A DNA stretch of 25,154 nucleotides. Origin: a virus. The stretch is taken from the IMG/VR virus record IMGVR_UViG_3300049226_000086, positions 1-25,154 of that record, one strand, 5' to 3'. Within the stretch, counting starts at the first letter, position 1. The number at the start of each line of letters is the position of its first letter. The notes below the pieces were generated by a model that ran no database searches, was not told where the DNA came from, and worked only from the letters and a program-made list of their open reading frames with translations. Positions 18,701 through 24,755 of the stretch are shown here, one piece after another. A program made the position numbers and the translations under genes.

Positions 18701-19396
18701 ACAACTACGACGAATCAATTAAATGTAGGAAGTATAATGAAGTTGGGTACTTCCGCAAGTGATACTGCGGCAAAATTCTATAGTCATAGCAAAACTGCGT
18801 ATGGAGACTCTACAAAAGGTTTCTTTATGGACGGTTCAGGACGTGTCCATATAGGTGATAATACAAATTATATGAAGTTTGATGGAACAAGCTTCTCGTT
18901 CGCAGGACAATTTAGTGTTACAGGACCAACTGGACCAACTGGACCAACTGGAGGAGGTGGACCTCCTGGATCCCCTGGTTCTACTGGCCCTACTGGAGCA
19001 ACTGGACCTGCAGGGGCTTCAGGTGCGACATTTGCTTTAATTACTAAAGCGAATGGAGTAGCTATGGCCGCTCCGACGACTACTGAATGGAACGCTGTGA
19101 CAGGTAGAGACCCACAAACACATGATGTTGCTGTTGTTAAACTATATAATGGTTCTGACGCAAAAAGTTATGTCTATGATGGAAGTCAGTGGAACCAATC
19201 CACTTTTATAGACGGTGATATGGTTGTATCAGGAACTATTGGAGCAAATCAAATAACCGCAAACTCAATAGATACAAATCAGTTAGCAATTTCCAACGCT
19301 TCCGGAAATAACCGTATCCATCTAGATGGAGGAAATAACCGAATAGATATATACGATGGCCCAACATTACGCGTCAGATTAGGAAACTTATCATAG
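12752..19396 (+). CDS. Central tail hub / tip attachment protein (lambda gpJ-like) with fibre-type C terminus
   Basis: A 2214-aa protein expected to close the tail tip and contact the host. J-like signs: ALPVIYGVNRVDSIPVFAD (about 381-399) followed by YVIYAICEGEVSGIYDIYVD; LLDYIQSERYGRGLDL (about 1026-1041) with ACDTRSD; and SANSVSVAIPDPKVRYDTRSV, AEQYLIQSRFSRKV and GWVDKTFRV between 1320 and 1430. A Gly/Pro linker (about 1466-1480) leads to a fibronectin type III-like domain (about 1480-1583). After an Ala/Thr-rich beta section comes a collagen-like stretch of 12 Gly-X-Y triplets (2058-2093). The end, with FIDGDMVVSGTIGANQI and RIHLDGGNNRIDIYDG, is typical of J-type tail hubs. The ATGA overlap couples it to the distal tail gene. 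Host recognition may be shared with the fibres downstream. Confidence 0.85.
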   Translation: MSTRDIDTKVQASLLAGDSFEYAHLVKFERVISTVSSKPSESSTDYSYITDASIDIAWDDGSADVQGNSNGSQTYISNRLTKVGGINETTAAKSTTLSLGVSSVALGSSIQAGNSDRVTLTPAGSSYPYTATIEMVDANDPWDERGFSEGDKIKVSHSTTTNTWHNVDLTIDRFTNNNRTAHCTIVANEKPSTTISNDQGNITIDLDTDEISAILNDPTDSTYAGYINREVFIYKAHINPNTGELIGNSATSGPYLVFKGIIAKVKLSEDPTKNSTVTWSLTSHWGDFVRVSGRVTSDAEHRALGTNGEPDANALHRHEYAGDLGFMHGEQAINIIAIYQVMETRYKMKSSGLFGLKKKMVEYQVEVDRDVDLRLNLEAKALPVIYGVNRVDSIPVFADSKYNDAAMIYVIYAICEGEVSGIYDIYVDDQSRICVDKNDSDTRATQTGDETIDVICEGRMDRGDTLSSSASSSRQQSNSDFLNMGSWSIYGQTGIGRINGRRFGVNNAPIENPNSDAGVTHEKQTLLQYPIKSKLIFHAGRSHQRSDDLITTIAEAGKANVNNGFKLQGDLDYKENYWSANHRLLDTAYVVAEYEIAEGDVTIPTLDFVMRGKEIEQYNYDYSYRAEPGTAYDATKRALYPIGSTVDFYKTDGTALAQNVQIVDSYKYINAREEEIWKYRFSQDPITIAGTTEFRMVLDGVDYDHANHYKMVTWDHKSATGTVTKTLRKAVTTNSSDGNATVTATGGSSTDGITITPADQELRDWITYLSGLAGTTVVFQIFGTTLTADDLLNTLAQLQLDSGGDNPNVTGGSGSEVISGAGNTTTDMDKITHLLISNACYIGGSQTTDDFYKGQIIKVTQSNPDGSVKTQTREIIGYDGSTKIVYTGSLSPIESNSQSIGTYTVPAYTVNSTTVVLNNVTNIPTPSNSVKLVISGEQYATSIPNGTQITGVNTTTKTLTLNQACSFGAGSSITVYKSNNAGSTVVEPTPFDFIPLAPADLPAGVPATTFEILPMGDKKVSINPALQLLDYIQSERYGRGLDLTKDIKLSTFQQTARACDTRSDITLILADGTYAVNEKWSATSTSGGIEYFQWQGTIKEVTSITYNSVAYKQVIFTDCIGKIAHKWFDWKTYEIGNYIYHKIGDVIKLFLVPANNTITEPVSNTANQTTLPIKKVGTSTTANVFIGGSGGATLRESSWDYNPVVKKYDSNNDDFSTNGYSLYDADDVIYWRYLGWQEHNQREVTRHQTNAVIRTETPVFDNVNSMLEHFNGILRYANGKYELDIEQATPVIPSTVTLHSTAYTEPRRINQDDIVGAISLDDAGLKGSANSVSVAIPDPKVRYDTRSVTFFNSIYLKEDRGIPKKKDVKTPFVTNYYNARINAEQYLIQSRFSRKVNFKMHPKGALILAGSIVLITYERFGWVDKTFRVSNVRIDPDCLVQITADEHEDDAYKIDAKKKKFGQDDDGGPGPGPDPEGPKPVAPTALTASTNVDNAVEVSWTNSLNFGKPGKAKKPVVWTTEIHMNDNSDYTAGTGGTEKVTIAGKEDSVLVAFPTITADTTRYFWIKHVRNGVSSAWFPASGNNPGTGITGTAIYNELKDTKTHTAELFKVFPYSETVGTNALTVFDIPTIQCSLADATMGDLSIPSGGSGAITSGQVIQANGTATGWWTSSDAAGFGATSNTQLQRVFVVISSSDAAVNITESGGTFNWSAPELVAAIPPEAAFVATPTNDNHLFINTGDTISNDFTCKFIVVYDGTDLTYATTGTVDGNGDPYYGILITATRGGLAASGTLSLSNGVSTYGQVVISATGVITINNAADILDPTESDETAEIDYSIINRNDSNKVMQKGTITLGRQRITRESEEITVDIGASGSDQIDVSTYNAWVSDGSPWAATEGETDQYAQEAAIHVMANTSDNFIRPNDILTITNGVLETASRIYSGPHRNSSASSVQHENWSSKVVKRFDGSVIVDGTLSASKLEANTTTTNQLNVGSIMKLGTSASDTAAKFYSHSKTAYGDSTKGFFMDGSGRVHIGDNTNYMKFDGTSFSFAGQFSVTGPTGPTGPTGGGGPPGSPGSTGPTGATGPAGASGATFALITKANGVAMAAPTTTEWNAVTGRDPQTHDVAVVKLYNGSDAKSYVYDGSQWNQSTFIDGDMVVSGTIGANQITANSIDTNQLAISNASGNNRIHLDGGNNRIDIYDGPTLRVRLGNLS
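18923..19030 (+). repeat. Collagen-like Gly-X-Y repeat in tail hub
   Basis: Twelve uninterrupted Gly-X-Y triplets: GPT three times, then GGG, GPP, GSP, GST, GPT, GAT, GPA, GAS, GAT. The first three are an exact DNA triplication of ggaccaact (18923-18949). Such stretches form triple helices in phage fibres, in keeping with a trimeric hub or fibre. Two prolines (GPP, GSP) are in the Y position, the one used by collagen-type prolyl 4-hydroxylases. Confidence 0.9.
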
Positions 19397-19407
19397 GAAA
19401 TAACTAA

Positions 19408-19974
19408 GTGAGACAAGTTGAGCAAAGTCCGATCGGAATATGGTCGGGAGAATTAGATGAGGAAACTTGCGATAGAATAATAGTTGAGGGACAACTACTA
19501 GAGCAAGAAAAAGCAACCGTATACGGCGATAAGACTGTAGATACTACTACTCGGGATAATGTAGTTGGGTGGTTTCCTAGAGATTCATGGGTAGATAGAC
19601 TTTTATTTTATTACGCACATACAACCAATGAATTAAATAATTGGAATTTTAATATAAATGATAGAGAACAAACCCAGTTTACCACCTACGGTGAAGGCGA
19701 TTTTTATAAGTGGCATAGAGATTGCAGTATTAAAAGCGATATATATAGAAAACTATCTATAACTGTACAGTTATCCAATACTAATGATTATTCAGGAGGT
19801 GAATTTAGACTAAAAGATTGTTGGGGAAATAATGAAATAGATATTACTGAAAGAGGTATGAAGAGAGGTACTATTTTAGTTTTTCCGTCTTTTTTGTTGC
19901 ATCAAGTGGAACCAATAAGAAGTGGGATGCGTTATTCTCTAGTACAGTGGTACAGCGGCCCTCCTTTTACATAA
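19408..19974 (+). CDS. 2-oxoglutarate/Fe(II)-dependent oxygenase
   Basis: A 188-aa protein with the double-stranded beta-helix of 2OG-Fe(II) oxygenases, the superfamily that includes prolyl 4-hydroxylases. Metal ligands are H103 and D105 (KWHRD) and H165 (FLLHQV), and R175 (SGMRYSLVQW) would hold 2-oxoglutarate. The conserved GGEFRL strand (130-135) and RGTILVFPSF (153-162) lie between, and all core positions are present, so it is probably active. It would hydroxylate a protein or small molecule using O2 and 2-oxoglutarate; the substrate is unknown. Start is GTG 19408 with aggaa (19395-19399) at good spacing; the gene begins 11 bases after the tail hub stop, so it belongs to the tail-tip transcript. 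The hub's collagen-like region is an obvious substrate candidate, by inference from position only. Confidence 0.85.
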   Translation: MRQVEQSPIGIWSGELDEETCDRIIVEGQLLEQEKATVYGDKTVDTTTRDNVVGWFPRDSWVDRLLFYYAHTTNELNNWNFNINDREQTQFTTYGEGDFYKWHRDCSIKSDIYRKLSITVQLSNTNDYSGGEFRLKDCWGNNEIDITERGMKRGTILVFPSFLLHQVEPIRSGMRYSLVQWYSGPPFT

Positions 19975-19979
19975 TACCA

Positions 19980-20023
19980 CCTTAAAAATAAAACTTGACT
20001 ATTTATGTCCTTTGAGATATAAT
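19980..20023 (+). promoter_or_regulatory. Sigma70 promoter P2 with conserved upstream box
   Basis: TTGACT (19995-20000; one mismatch) and TATAAT (20018-20023; perfect) are 17 bases apart. CCTTAAAAATAA (19980-19991) precedes the -35 hexamer by the same three bases as in P1, and both share TTTGARATATAAT at the -10 end. Start near 20030 gives a leader of only about 14 bases carrying tggaga as ribosome site for the gene at 20044. Confidence 0.88.
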
Positions 20024-20043
20024 TTCAACATGGAGAAATATAC

Positions 20044-20382
20044 ATGACCGCAGCAACATATGACTTAGTGATCGACCAAGGCTCCGACTTTGCCATTGAC
20101 TTGACAATTACAGAGGGAGGATCGGCTAAAAATCTTACTGGCTACTCAGGCAGGGCCCAGCTGCGTACAACCCATGCTGCTTCTAGTGCTACGGCAAGTT
20201 TTACCGTATCTGTAGTTAATGCCACAAATGGAACAATGAAAATGGAAATGCAAGCATCCACCACTGCAGGTATTGCTGCAGGTAGGTATGTATATGATTT
20301 AGAAATTCACACTTCTGGGGACGCTACTGTAAAAAGACTTATACAAGGGAGCGTGACAATAAATCCAGAGGTAACTAGGTAA
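20044..20382 (+). CDS. Small beta-sandwich virion protein (baseplate/fibre-adaptor type)
   Basis: A 112-aa all-beta protein: YDLVIDQGSDFAIDLTI, then NLTGYSGRAQLR (about 31-42), a strand ending SFTVSVVNATNGTMKMEM, and GRYVYDLEIHTSGDATVKRL with a final GSVTINPEVTR. The 'QGSDF..NLTGYS.RAQ.R...G.Y.YDLEI' layout resembles the N-terminal domain of baseplate upper proteins and short structural proteins found in many marine phages. I infer that it attaches fibres to the tail tip. It is the first gene behind promoter P2, with ribosome site tggaga 9 bases upstream of the ATG. Its stop overlaps the next start (TAATG). Confidence 0.55.
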   Translation: MTAATYDLVIDQGSDFAIDLTITEGGSAKNLTGYSGRAQLRTTHAASSATASFTVSVVNATNGTMKMEMQASTTAGIAAGRYVYDLEIHTSGDATVKRLIQGSVTINPEVTR

Positions 20383-20798
20383 TGCCAGATTCATTAGGTA
20401 CAAAAGTAGAAATAGTCGAAGAAGTAACAACAGTTTCTGTGACAAATAATAGTAGTATTGCAGTAACATTAGATGATACTAGTACTACTCTTGTTACTGT
20501 AAATAACTTAGCACTTCCAGCACAATTTCAGGATGCAGCAAATATTGCTGTAACTCCTTATAATACTATTACATCTAGTAATTTGCAAACTGCTTTGCAA
20601 CAATTAGCAGATCAAGATTTTCGCGGTGCATCGGCTCCAACTGGTTCCAATATACAGGAAGGGGACACATGGTATGATACCGATGATGAACAATTCAAAG
20701 TCTATAGAGAAACAAGTACAGGCACTTTTCAGTGGGTTCCCATAATAGTGGGTGCAGCTGCAGGCGACTCTGATACAGTAGACGCAGGATCCTATTAG
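20382..20798 (+). CDS. Hypothetical tail-fibre-region structural protein
   Basis: A 138-aa acidic protein rich in Thr, Ser and Asp. The N-terminal half is short beta strands (TTVSVTNNSSIAVTLDDTST). Then come NTITSSNLQTALQQLADQD (about 62-80), a short helix common in fibre proteins, and APTGSNIQEGDTWYDTDDEQ followed by FKVYRETSTGTFQWV, a motif shared with the second insert of the major tail tube protein. I do not recognise a specific family; position and composition suggest a fibre or a tail-tip adaptor. It is coupled to the preceding gene by a one-base overlap and ends 19 bases before the next ATG. Confidence 0.5.
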   Translation: MPDSLGTKVEIVEEVTTVSVTNNSSIAVTLDDTSTTLVTVNNLALPAQFQDAANIAVTPYNTITSSNLQTALQQLADQDFRGASAPTGSNIQEGDTWYDTDDEQFKVYRETSTGTFQWVPIIVGAAAGDSDTVDAGSY

Positions 20799-20817
20799 GG
20801 ATAATTCGGAGTTATAA

Positions 20818-21933
20818 ATGGCTCAAACAATTCAAATTAAAAGAACCACAGGCACTGGCAAACCTACTTCGGTTGCACAGGGTGAATTATTTTATGCCTA
20901 TGGTAGTAATGGAACTTATGGAAAGCGTCTTGCTATAGGAAATACGAGTGGTGGAGGAAATACTCCAGAGATTATTGGTGGATCGCATTTCATGGACATG
21001 CTTGATCATACCCCTGGGGATCTGACAGCCAGTAGTGCAGTACTTACGGATTCTAATTCTTATATCAATGAATTAAAGATTAAAAACCAAGGTGGAGTAA
21101 AACTTTATGAGCTAACTGCTAATGGAAGCAGTCATACACTTATTCGTTCTGCAGCTGCATTAGCCAGTGATGTTACTTATACACTACCTGCAGCACCTAC
21201 TAATGGCTATTTATTATCTACTAATGGATCAGGCGATCTTAGTTGGGTAGCCCAAGGAGGTAATCTAACTATAGCAGCGGACAGCGGTTCAAATGATGTA
21301 GTTGCTTTAGCTTCTCAAACGCTTACTTTTGAAGGTACTGCAAATGAAATTGAAACTACAGTATCGGATAATAAAATTAATATTGGATTTCCAACTAATG
21401 TAACAATTTCTGGAAATTTAACAGTATCAGGTACAACTACTACTGTATCTTCAACAACCATAACTGTTGCGGATTCGTTATTATCCATGGCTACGGGCAA
21501 TAATTCCAGTGATGCAGTAGATATTGGATTTTATGGATTATATGACGATTCCGGATCACAGGATGAGTATTCAGGATTATTTAGGGACGCTACTGATCAA
21601 AAATGGAGATTATTTAAAAATTTACAAGCAGAACCTTCCACAACAGTAAATACCAGTGGTACAGGCTATGCAATAGCAAGTCTTGTAGCCCACCTTGAAG
21701 ATTCTAGTGTAAGTATTACAGGTGGATCAATAACAGGTATTACAGACTTAGCGGTTGCAGATGGTGGAACAGGACTTTCAGCAGCTGCAAAAGGTTCGGT
21801 ACTTGTAGCAAACTCAGCAAATACACTTTCAGCCTTAGACGGCGGTGGATCAAATGATGGAATACTTTTATATACATCATCATCTGATACGATTTCTTGG
21901 TCAACAACTTTAGACGGCGGAACATACTCATAA
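20818..21933 (+). CDS. Tail fibre protein
   Basis: A 371-aa beta-rich protein. It begins MAQTIQIKRTTGTGKPT followed by VAQGELFYAY and GKRLAIGN, the layout of a virion-attachment domain like that at the start of major tropism determinants (IKR..G..P....GEL.Y.....L.IG). Middle text such as AAPTNGYLLSTNGSGDLSWV and VTISGNLTVSGTTTTVSS, and the later ISGITDLAVADGGTGLSAAA-like section near residues 300-330, are phrases typical of marine phage fibres. The C terminus (SSSDTISWSTTLDGGTYS) is short and polar, so a receptor-binding tip is not obvious. I infer a shaft or side-fibre component. Start: ATG with cggag upstream. It shares its N-terminal pattern with the next gene. Confidence 0.7.
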   Translation: MAQTIQIKRTTGTGKPTSVAQGELFYAYGSNGTYGKRLAIGNTSGGGNTPEIIGGSHFMDMLDHTPGDLTASSAVLTDSNSYINELKIKNQGGVKLYELTANGSSHTLIRSAAALASDVTYTLPAAPTNGYLLSTNGSGDLSWVAQGGNLTIAADSGSNDVVALASQTLTFEGTANEIETTVSDNKINIGFPTNVTISGNLTVSGTTTTVSSTTITVADSLLSMATGNNSSDAVDIGFYGLYDDSGSQDEYSGLFRDATDQKWRLFKNLQAEPSTTVNTSGTGYAIASLVAHLEDSSVSITGGSITGITDLAVADGGTGLSAAAKGSVLVANSANTLSALDGGGSNDGILLYTSSSDTISWSTTLDGGTYS

Positions 21934-21946
21934 TAGGGGACAGTAA

Positions 21947-24013
21947 ATGGCAATGATAATTAAGCCTAAACGCAAATTTACTGCGGGTGCACCGACAACC
22001 TCTGATATTGCGGAAGGCGAAATTGCAATCAATACAGCCGATAAGAAACTATATGTTAGAGATAATTCTAACAATATAGTTGAAATCGGTGGTGGTGGTT
22101 CAGCAAGTGGCGCAACTACTGACGTTACTCAGTCTAGCCACGGTCTTGCTGTCAAAGATTGTATTAGACATACTGGTAGTGCTTGGACAAAAGCACAGGC
22201 AAACTCTAACTCCACTTTAGCACTAGGAGTAGTTACTGCAGTAGCTGATAGTAATACTTTTACAGTCGCACAATCAGGACGATTTGAGTTAACCTCTCAC
22301 GGTCTTACAGTTGGACAATGGTATTACTTAAGTTCTTCTTCTGCAGGTGCACTAACAGCTACTGAACCTACAATTTCACAACCACTTGTTTATGTAGAAA
22401 GCGCAAACTTCCTATTTGTTTTTCCTTATAGACCTACAAACCTATTAGTAAGTGGTTCTGCTTCTGTAGTACCTGGCGATAATACGGTTACATCTGCAAA
22501 AATTGTGGATGGTACTATTGTAACTGCTGATCTAGCGGATGACGCTATTACTTCAGCTAAAATTGCAGATGATGCTATCACAAGTGCTCTTATAGCAGAT
22601 GATGCGGTCGTAACCGCGGCTATAGCAGACGATGCTATTACTTCAGCACTTATAGCAGACGATGCTATTACTTCAGCACTTATAGCTGACGATGCGATTA
22701 CTTCAGCACTTATAGCTGACGATGCTGTGGTTCAAGCAGCTATTGCGGATGATGCAGTCAATGAGGCTAGATTGCAAGTTAGTAACTCTCCTACTAATGG
22801 GTATTTTCTTTCTGCTCAATCAGGAAACACTGGCGGGTTAACTTGGGCAGAAGCAGTAAGTGGAACATCTTGGGATATGACTGTTAAAACTGCTAATTTT
22901 ACAGCCGTAGCAGGTAATGGATACTTAGTAAATACTACAGGTGGAGCATTTACTGTTACTCTCCCCGCTTCTCCAAGTAATGGCGATATTGTTGAGATAA
23001 AAGATGTAGCTGGAACAGCAGATACCAATAATATTTCTATCGCTAGAAATGGTAGTAAAATTAATGGGGAGGATGTTACTAAGAAGCTGCACGATGAACG
23101 TATTACAGTAACTTTACTATTTACGGGCAGCACTTATGGATGGGTTACTATTGGAGACTCAAACAACACTACATCTCCTTGGAATACTGAAACTGTTGCA
23201 GTAGAATTTTTGACTCTTGCTGGTGGAGGAGCAGGTGGAAAAGCCATCGGAGGCGGTGGTGGTGCCGGAGGATATATTGCTAGTACTTCCGCAAGTATTG
23301 ATAAAGGAGTTGCATATACAGTCACTGTAGGAGCCGGAGGCGCCGGTTCAACTAGTTCTTCTTCTTATGGAGGGAACGGAGGAAACTCTTCTTTTGCAGG
23401 CACTACTGCTATTGGTGGCGGTTCGGGAAGTAATGCCGGTAGTGAAACCACTAATGATGGTCAAAATGGGGGCTCAGGTGGTGGTGGAACTGATCTTGGT
23501 GGTACAGGAACTTCCGGACAAGGAAATAATGGTGGTACTTACGGAGGCAGTCAAAATGGTGGAAACTTCAACCGTGCAGGCGGCGGAGGGGGAGGAGCTG
23601 GTGCGGCAGGTGGAAATGCTGGTGGCTCGTATACTCCAGGTGTCGGAGGTAATGGAAGTGCTAGTTCAATTACAGGCTCCTCAGTAACTCGAGCAGGTGG
23701 CGGCGGGGGAAGCTTATACGGATATTTCGGTAATACTACCGGTGCCGGAGGATCAGGTGGCGGAGGTTTAGGCGGTAGTAATAATACAGAAGCTACTAAT
23801 GGCGGAGTCAACTTAGGGGGCGGGGGTGGCGGAGCTTGCTATCAATACAATCCTTATGATGCAAATAATGGAACAAATGGAGGCTCAGGAATAGTGATTA
23901 TTAAAGTATTAACATCTCTTTATAGTGGTACAACTAGTGGTAGCCCTACTGTGACTACTTCTGGTAGTCACACAATCTTACAATTTACTAGCTCAGGAAC
24001 TTATACGCCATGA
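21947..24013 (+). CDS. Tail fibre with decapeptide repeats and glycine-rich receptor-binding-type domain
   Basis: A 688-aa fibre protein, probably the main host-recognition candidate in view. Residues about 1-50 (KRKFTAGAPTTSDIAEGEIA, then NTADKKLYVRDNSNNIVEIG) match the attachment-type N terminus of the preceding fibre. Residues 186-275 are nine copies of a decapeptide, consensus IADDAITSAL. About 290-415 form a beta domain (GGAFTVTLPASPSNGDIVEI). From about 419 to 658 there are dense Gly runs (GGGAGG, GGGGGAGG, GAGGAG and similar) interrupted by polar segments, then GSGIVIIKV. This resembles the glycine-rich fibre domain of phages whose adhesins present variable loops on a polyglycine-helix core. 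Ribosome site agggga precedes the ATG. The stop overlaps the next start by four bases. Confidence 0.8.
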   Translation: MAMIIKPKRKFTAGAPTTSDIAEGEIAINTADKKLYVRDNSNNIVEIGGGGSASGATTDVTQSSHGLAVKDCIRHTGSAWTKAQANSNSTLALGVVTAVADSNTFTVAQSGRFELTSHGLTVGQWYYLSSSSAGALTATEPTISQPLVYVESANFLFVFPYRPTNLLVSGSASVVPGDNTVTSAKIVDGTIVTADLADDAITSAKIADDAITSALIADDAVVTAAIADDAITSALIADDAITSALIADDAITSALIADDAVVQAAIADDAVNEARLQVSNSPTNGYFLSAQSGNTGGLTWAEAVSGTSWDMTVKTANFTAVAGNGYLVNTTGGAFTVTLPASPSNGDIVEIKDVAGTADTNNISIARNGSKINGEDVTKKLHDERITVTLLFTGSTYGWVTIGDSNNTTSPWNTETVAVEFLTLAGGGAGGKAIGGGGGAGGYIASTSASIDKGVAYTVTVGAGGAGSTSSSSYGGNGGNSSFAGTTAIGGGSGSNAGSETTNDGQNGGSGGGGTDLGGTGTSGQGNNGGTYGGSQNGGNFNRAGGGGGGAGAAGGNAGGSYTPGVGGNGSASSITGSSVTRAGGGGGSLYGYFGNTTGAGGSGGGGLGGSNNTEATNGGVNLGGGGGGACYQYNPYDANNGTNGGSGIVIIKVLTSLYSGTTSGSPTVTTSGSHTILQFTSSGTYTP
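22502..22771 (+). repeat. 30-bp tandem repeat encoding decapeptide IADDAITSAL
   Basis: Nine in-frame 30-base units; the first is degenerate. Two neighbouring units (22622-22651 and 22652-22681) are identical, and the next differs at two bases, so unit number has probably changed recently by slippage or recombination. At protein level this lengthens or shortens a fibre shaft in 10-residue steps. Confidence 0.9.
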
Positions 24014-24390
24014 GTCATTTTGCTAAAGTTGTTAATGGAAAGGTTGTAGAGGTTATTGTAGCTGAAGCAGACTTTTTTGATACTTTCGTAGACACAAGCC
24101 CAGGTAACTGGATACAAACATCCTATAATACTTTTGGTGGGCAACATAAATTAGGGGGTACTCCGTTAAGAAAAAACTATGCAGGTATAGGATGGAACTA
24201 TGATCAGGAAGCTGATGCATTTTATGCTCCTAAACCATATGACTCTTGGACTTTAAATACTACTACTTATTTATGGGATCCTCCTACTGCTTATCCTAAT
24301 GATGGGAGAGTTTATGAATGGGATGAAGAAAATAAAAAATGGAAAGATTTGGCTCCTGATAACTCCACCCCTGTGGGCATGATACCTTGA
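24010..24390 (+). CDS. Conserved marine-phage protein of unknown function
   Basis: A 126-aa protein beginning MSHFAKVVNGKVVEVIVAEA, with NWIQTSYNTFGGQHKLGG (about 39-56), LRKNYAGIGWNYDQEADAFY (about 59-78) and a Trp/Pro-rich end (PYDSWTLNTTTYLWDPP, RVYEWDEENKKW). I recognise the overall text as a protein often encoded near tail fibres in cyanophages and other marine phages, but no function is established to my knowledge. The aromatic, turn-rich sequence suggests a small beta domain. It overlaps the fibre gene by four bases (ATGA) and is followed by a TTGA overlap with the cupin gene, so the three are translated as a coupled set. Confidence 0.6.
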   Translation: MSHFAKVVNGKVVEVIVAEADFFDTFVDTSPGNWIQTSYNTFGGQHKLGGTPLRKNYAGIGWNYDQEADAFYAPKPYDSWTLNTTTYLWDPPTAYPNDGRVYEWDEENKKWKDLAPDNSTPVGMIP

Positions 24391-24755
24391 AAGAAGCAAT
24401 AGAATTAGGATTTTTTGGAAATATTTGGGTTAGACAAAATGTAATGGAAGAAGCAGGAGAATCCTTCCCAGGACATAAACATAAGTTTGACCACGTTACA
24501 CTTTTAAGTAAAGGTGAGATAGAAGTAGAAGTAGAGGGTTATGAGCCTAAAATATTTAAAGCCCCAACATTTGTTGTAATAAGGAAAGAACATAATCATA
24601 AAATTACAGCTTTAACTGATGATGTACTTTACTATTGTGTATTTGCGGTTAGGGACTTGGACGGCGAGCCAGTAGATGAAATAATCGCAGACGAAATTGA
24701 TCCCATGTCTGCAAAATCAGTTGCAGATGATTATTGGGATAAGAAGGAGAATTAA
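24387..24755 (+). CDS. Cupin-fold protein
   Basis: A 122-aa single-domain cupin. Motif 1 is PGHKHKFDHVTLLSKGEIEV: H30, H32, a histidine (H36) where most cupins have glutamate, and G43 six residues later. Motif 2 is around P60 and HNHKI (H69/H71). A metal site of H30, H32, H36 and H71 is plausible; in the family such sites serve oxygenases, isomerases or simple binding proteins. Substrate unknown. The start is TTG 24387, overlapping the previous stop (TTGA); the next in-frame ATG (24444) would remove 19 residues of the fold, so TTG is preferred. The location among fibre genes suggests a role in virion-protein or host-glycan processing, by inference only. The C-terminal ~35 residues are an acidic tail. 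Confidence 0.75.
   Translation: MKEAIELGFFGNIWVRQNVMEEAGESFPGHKHKFDHVTLLSKGEIEVEVEGYEPKIFKAPTFVVIRKEHNHKITALTDDVLYYCVFAVRDLDGEPVDEIIADEIDPMSAKSVADDYWDKKEN

Noticed and set aside
22502-22771. 30-bp tandem repeats as a CRISPR array
   Set aside because: No spacers; the units are contiguous, in frame and protein-coding.
23367-23687. 106-codon frame on the + strand within the fibre gene
   Set aside because: Alternate frame of the glycine-rich repeat; low-complexity translation with no protein-like pattern.
22816-23811. Minus-strand open frames of 63-105 codons opposite the glycine-rich fibre
   Set aside because: Pro/Val-rich translations are the expected shadow of GGN-rich coding DNA; no starts with ribosome sites.
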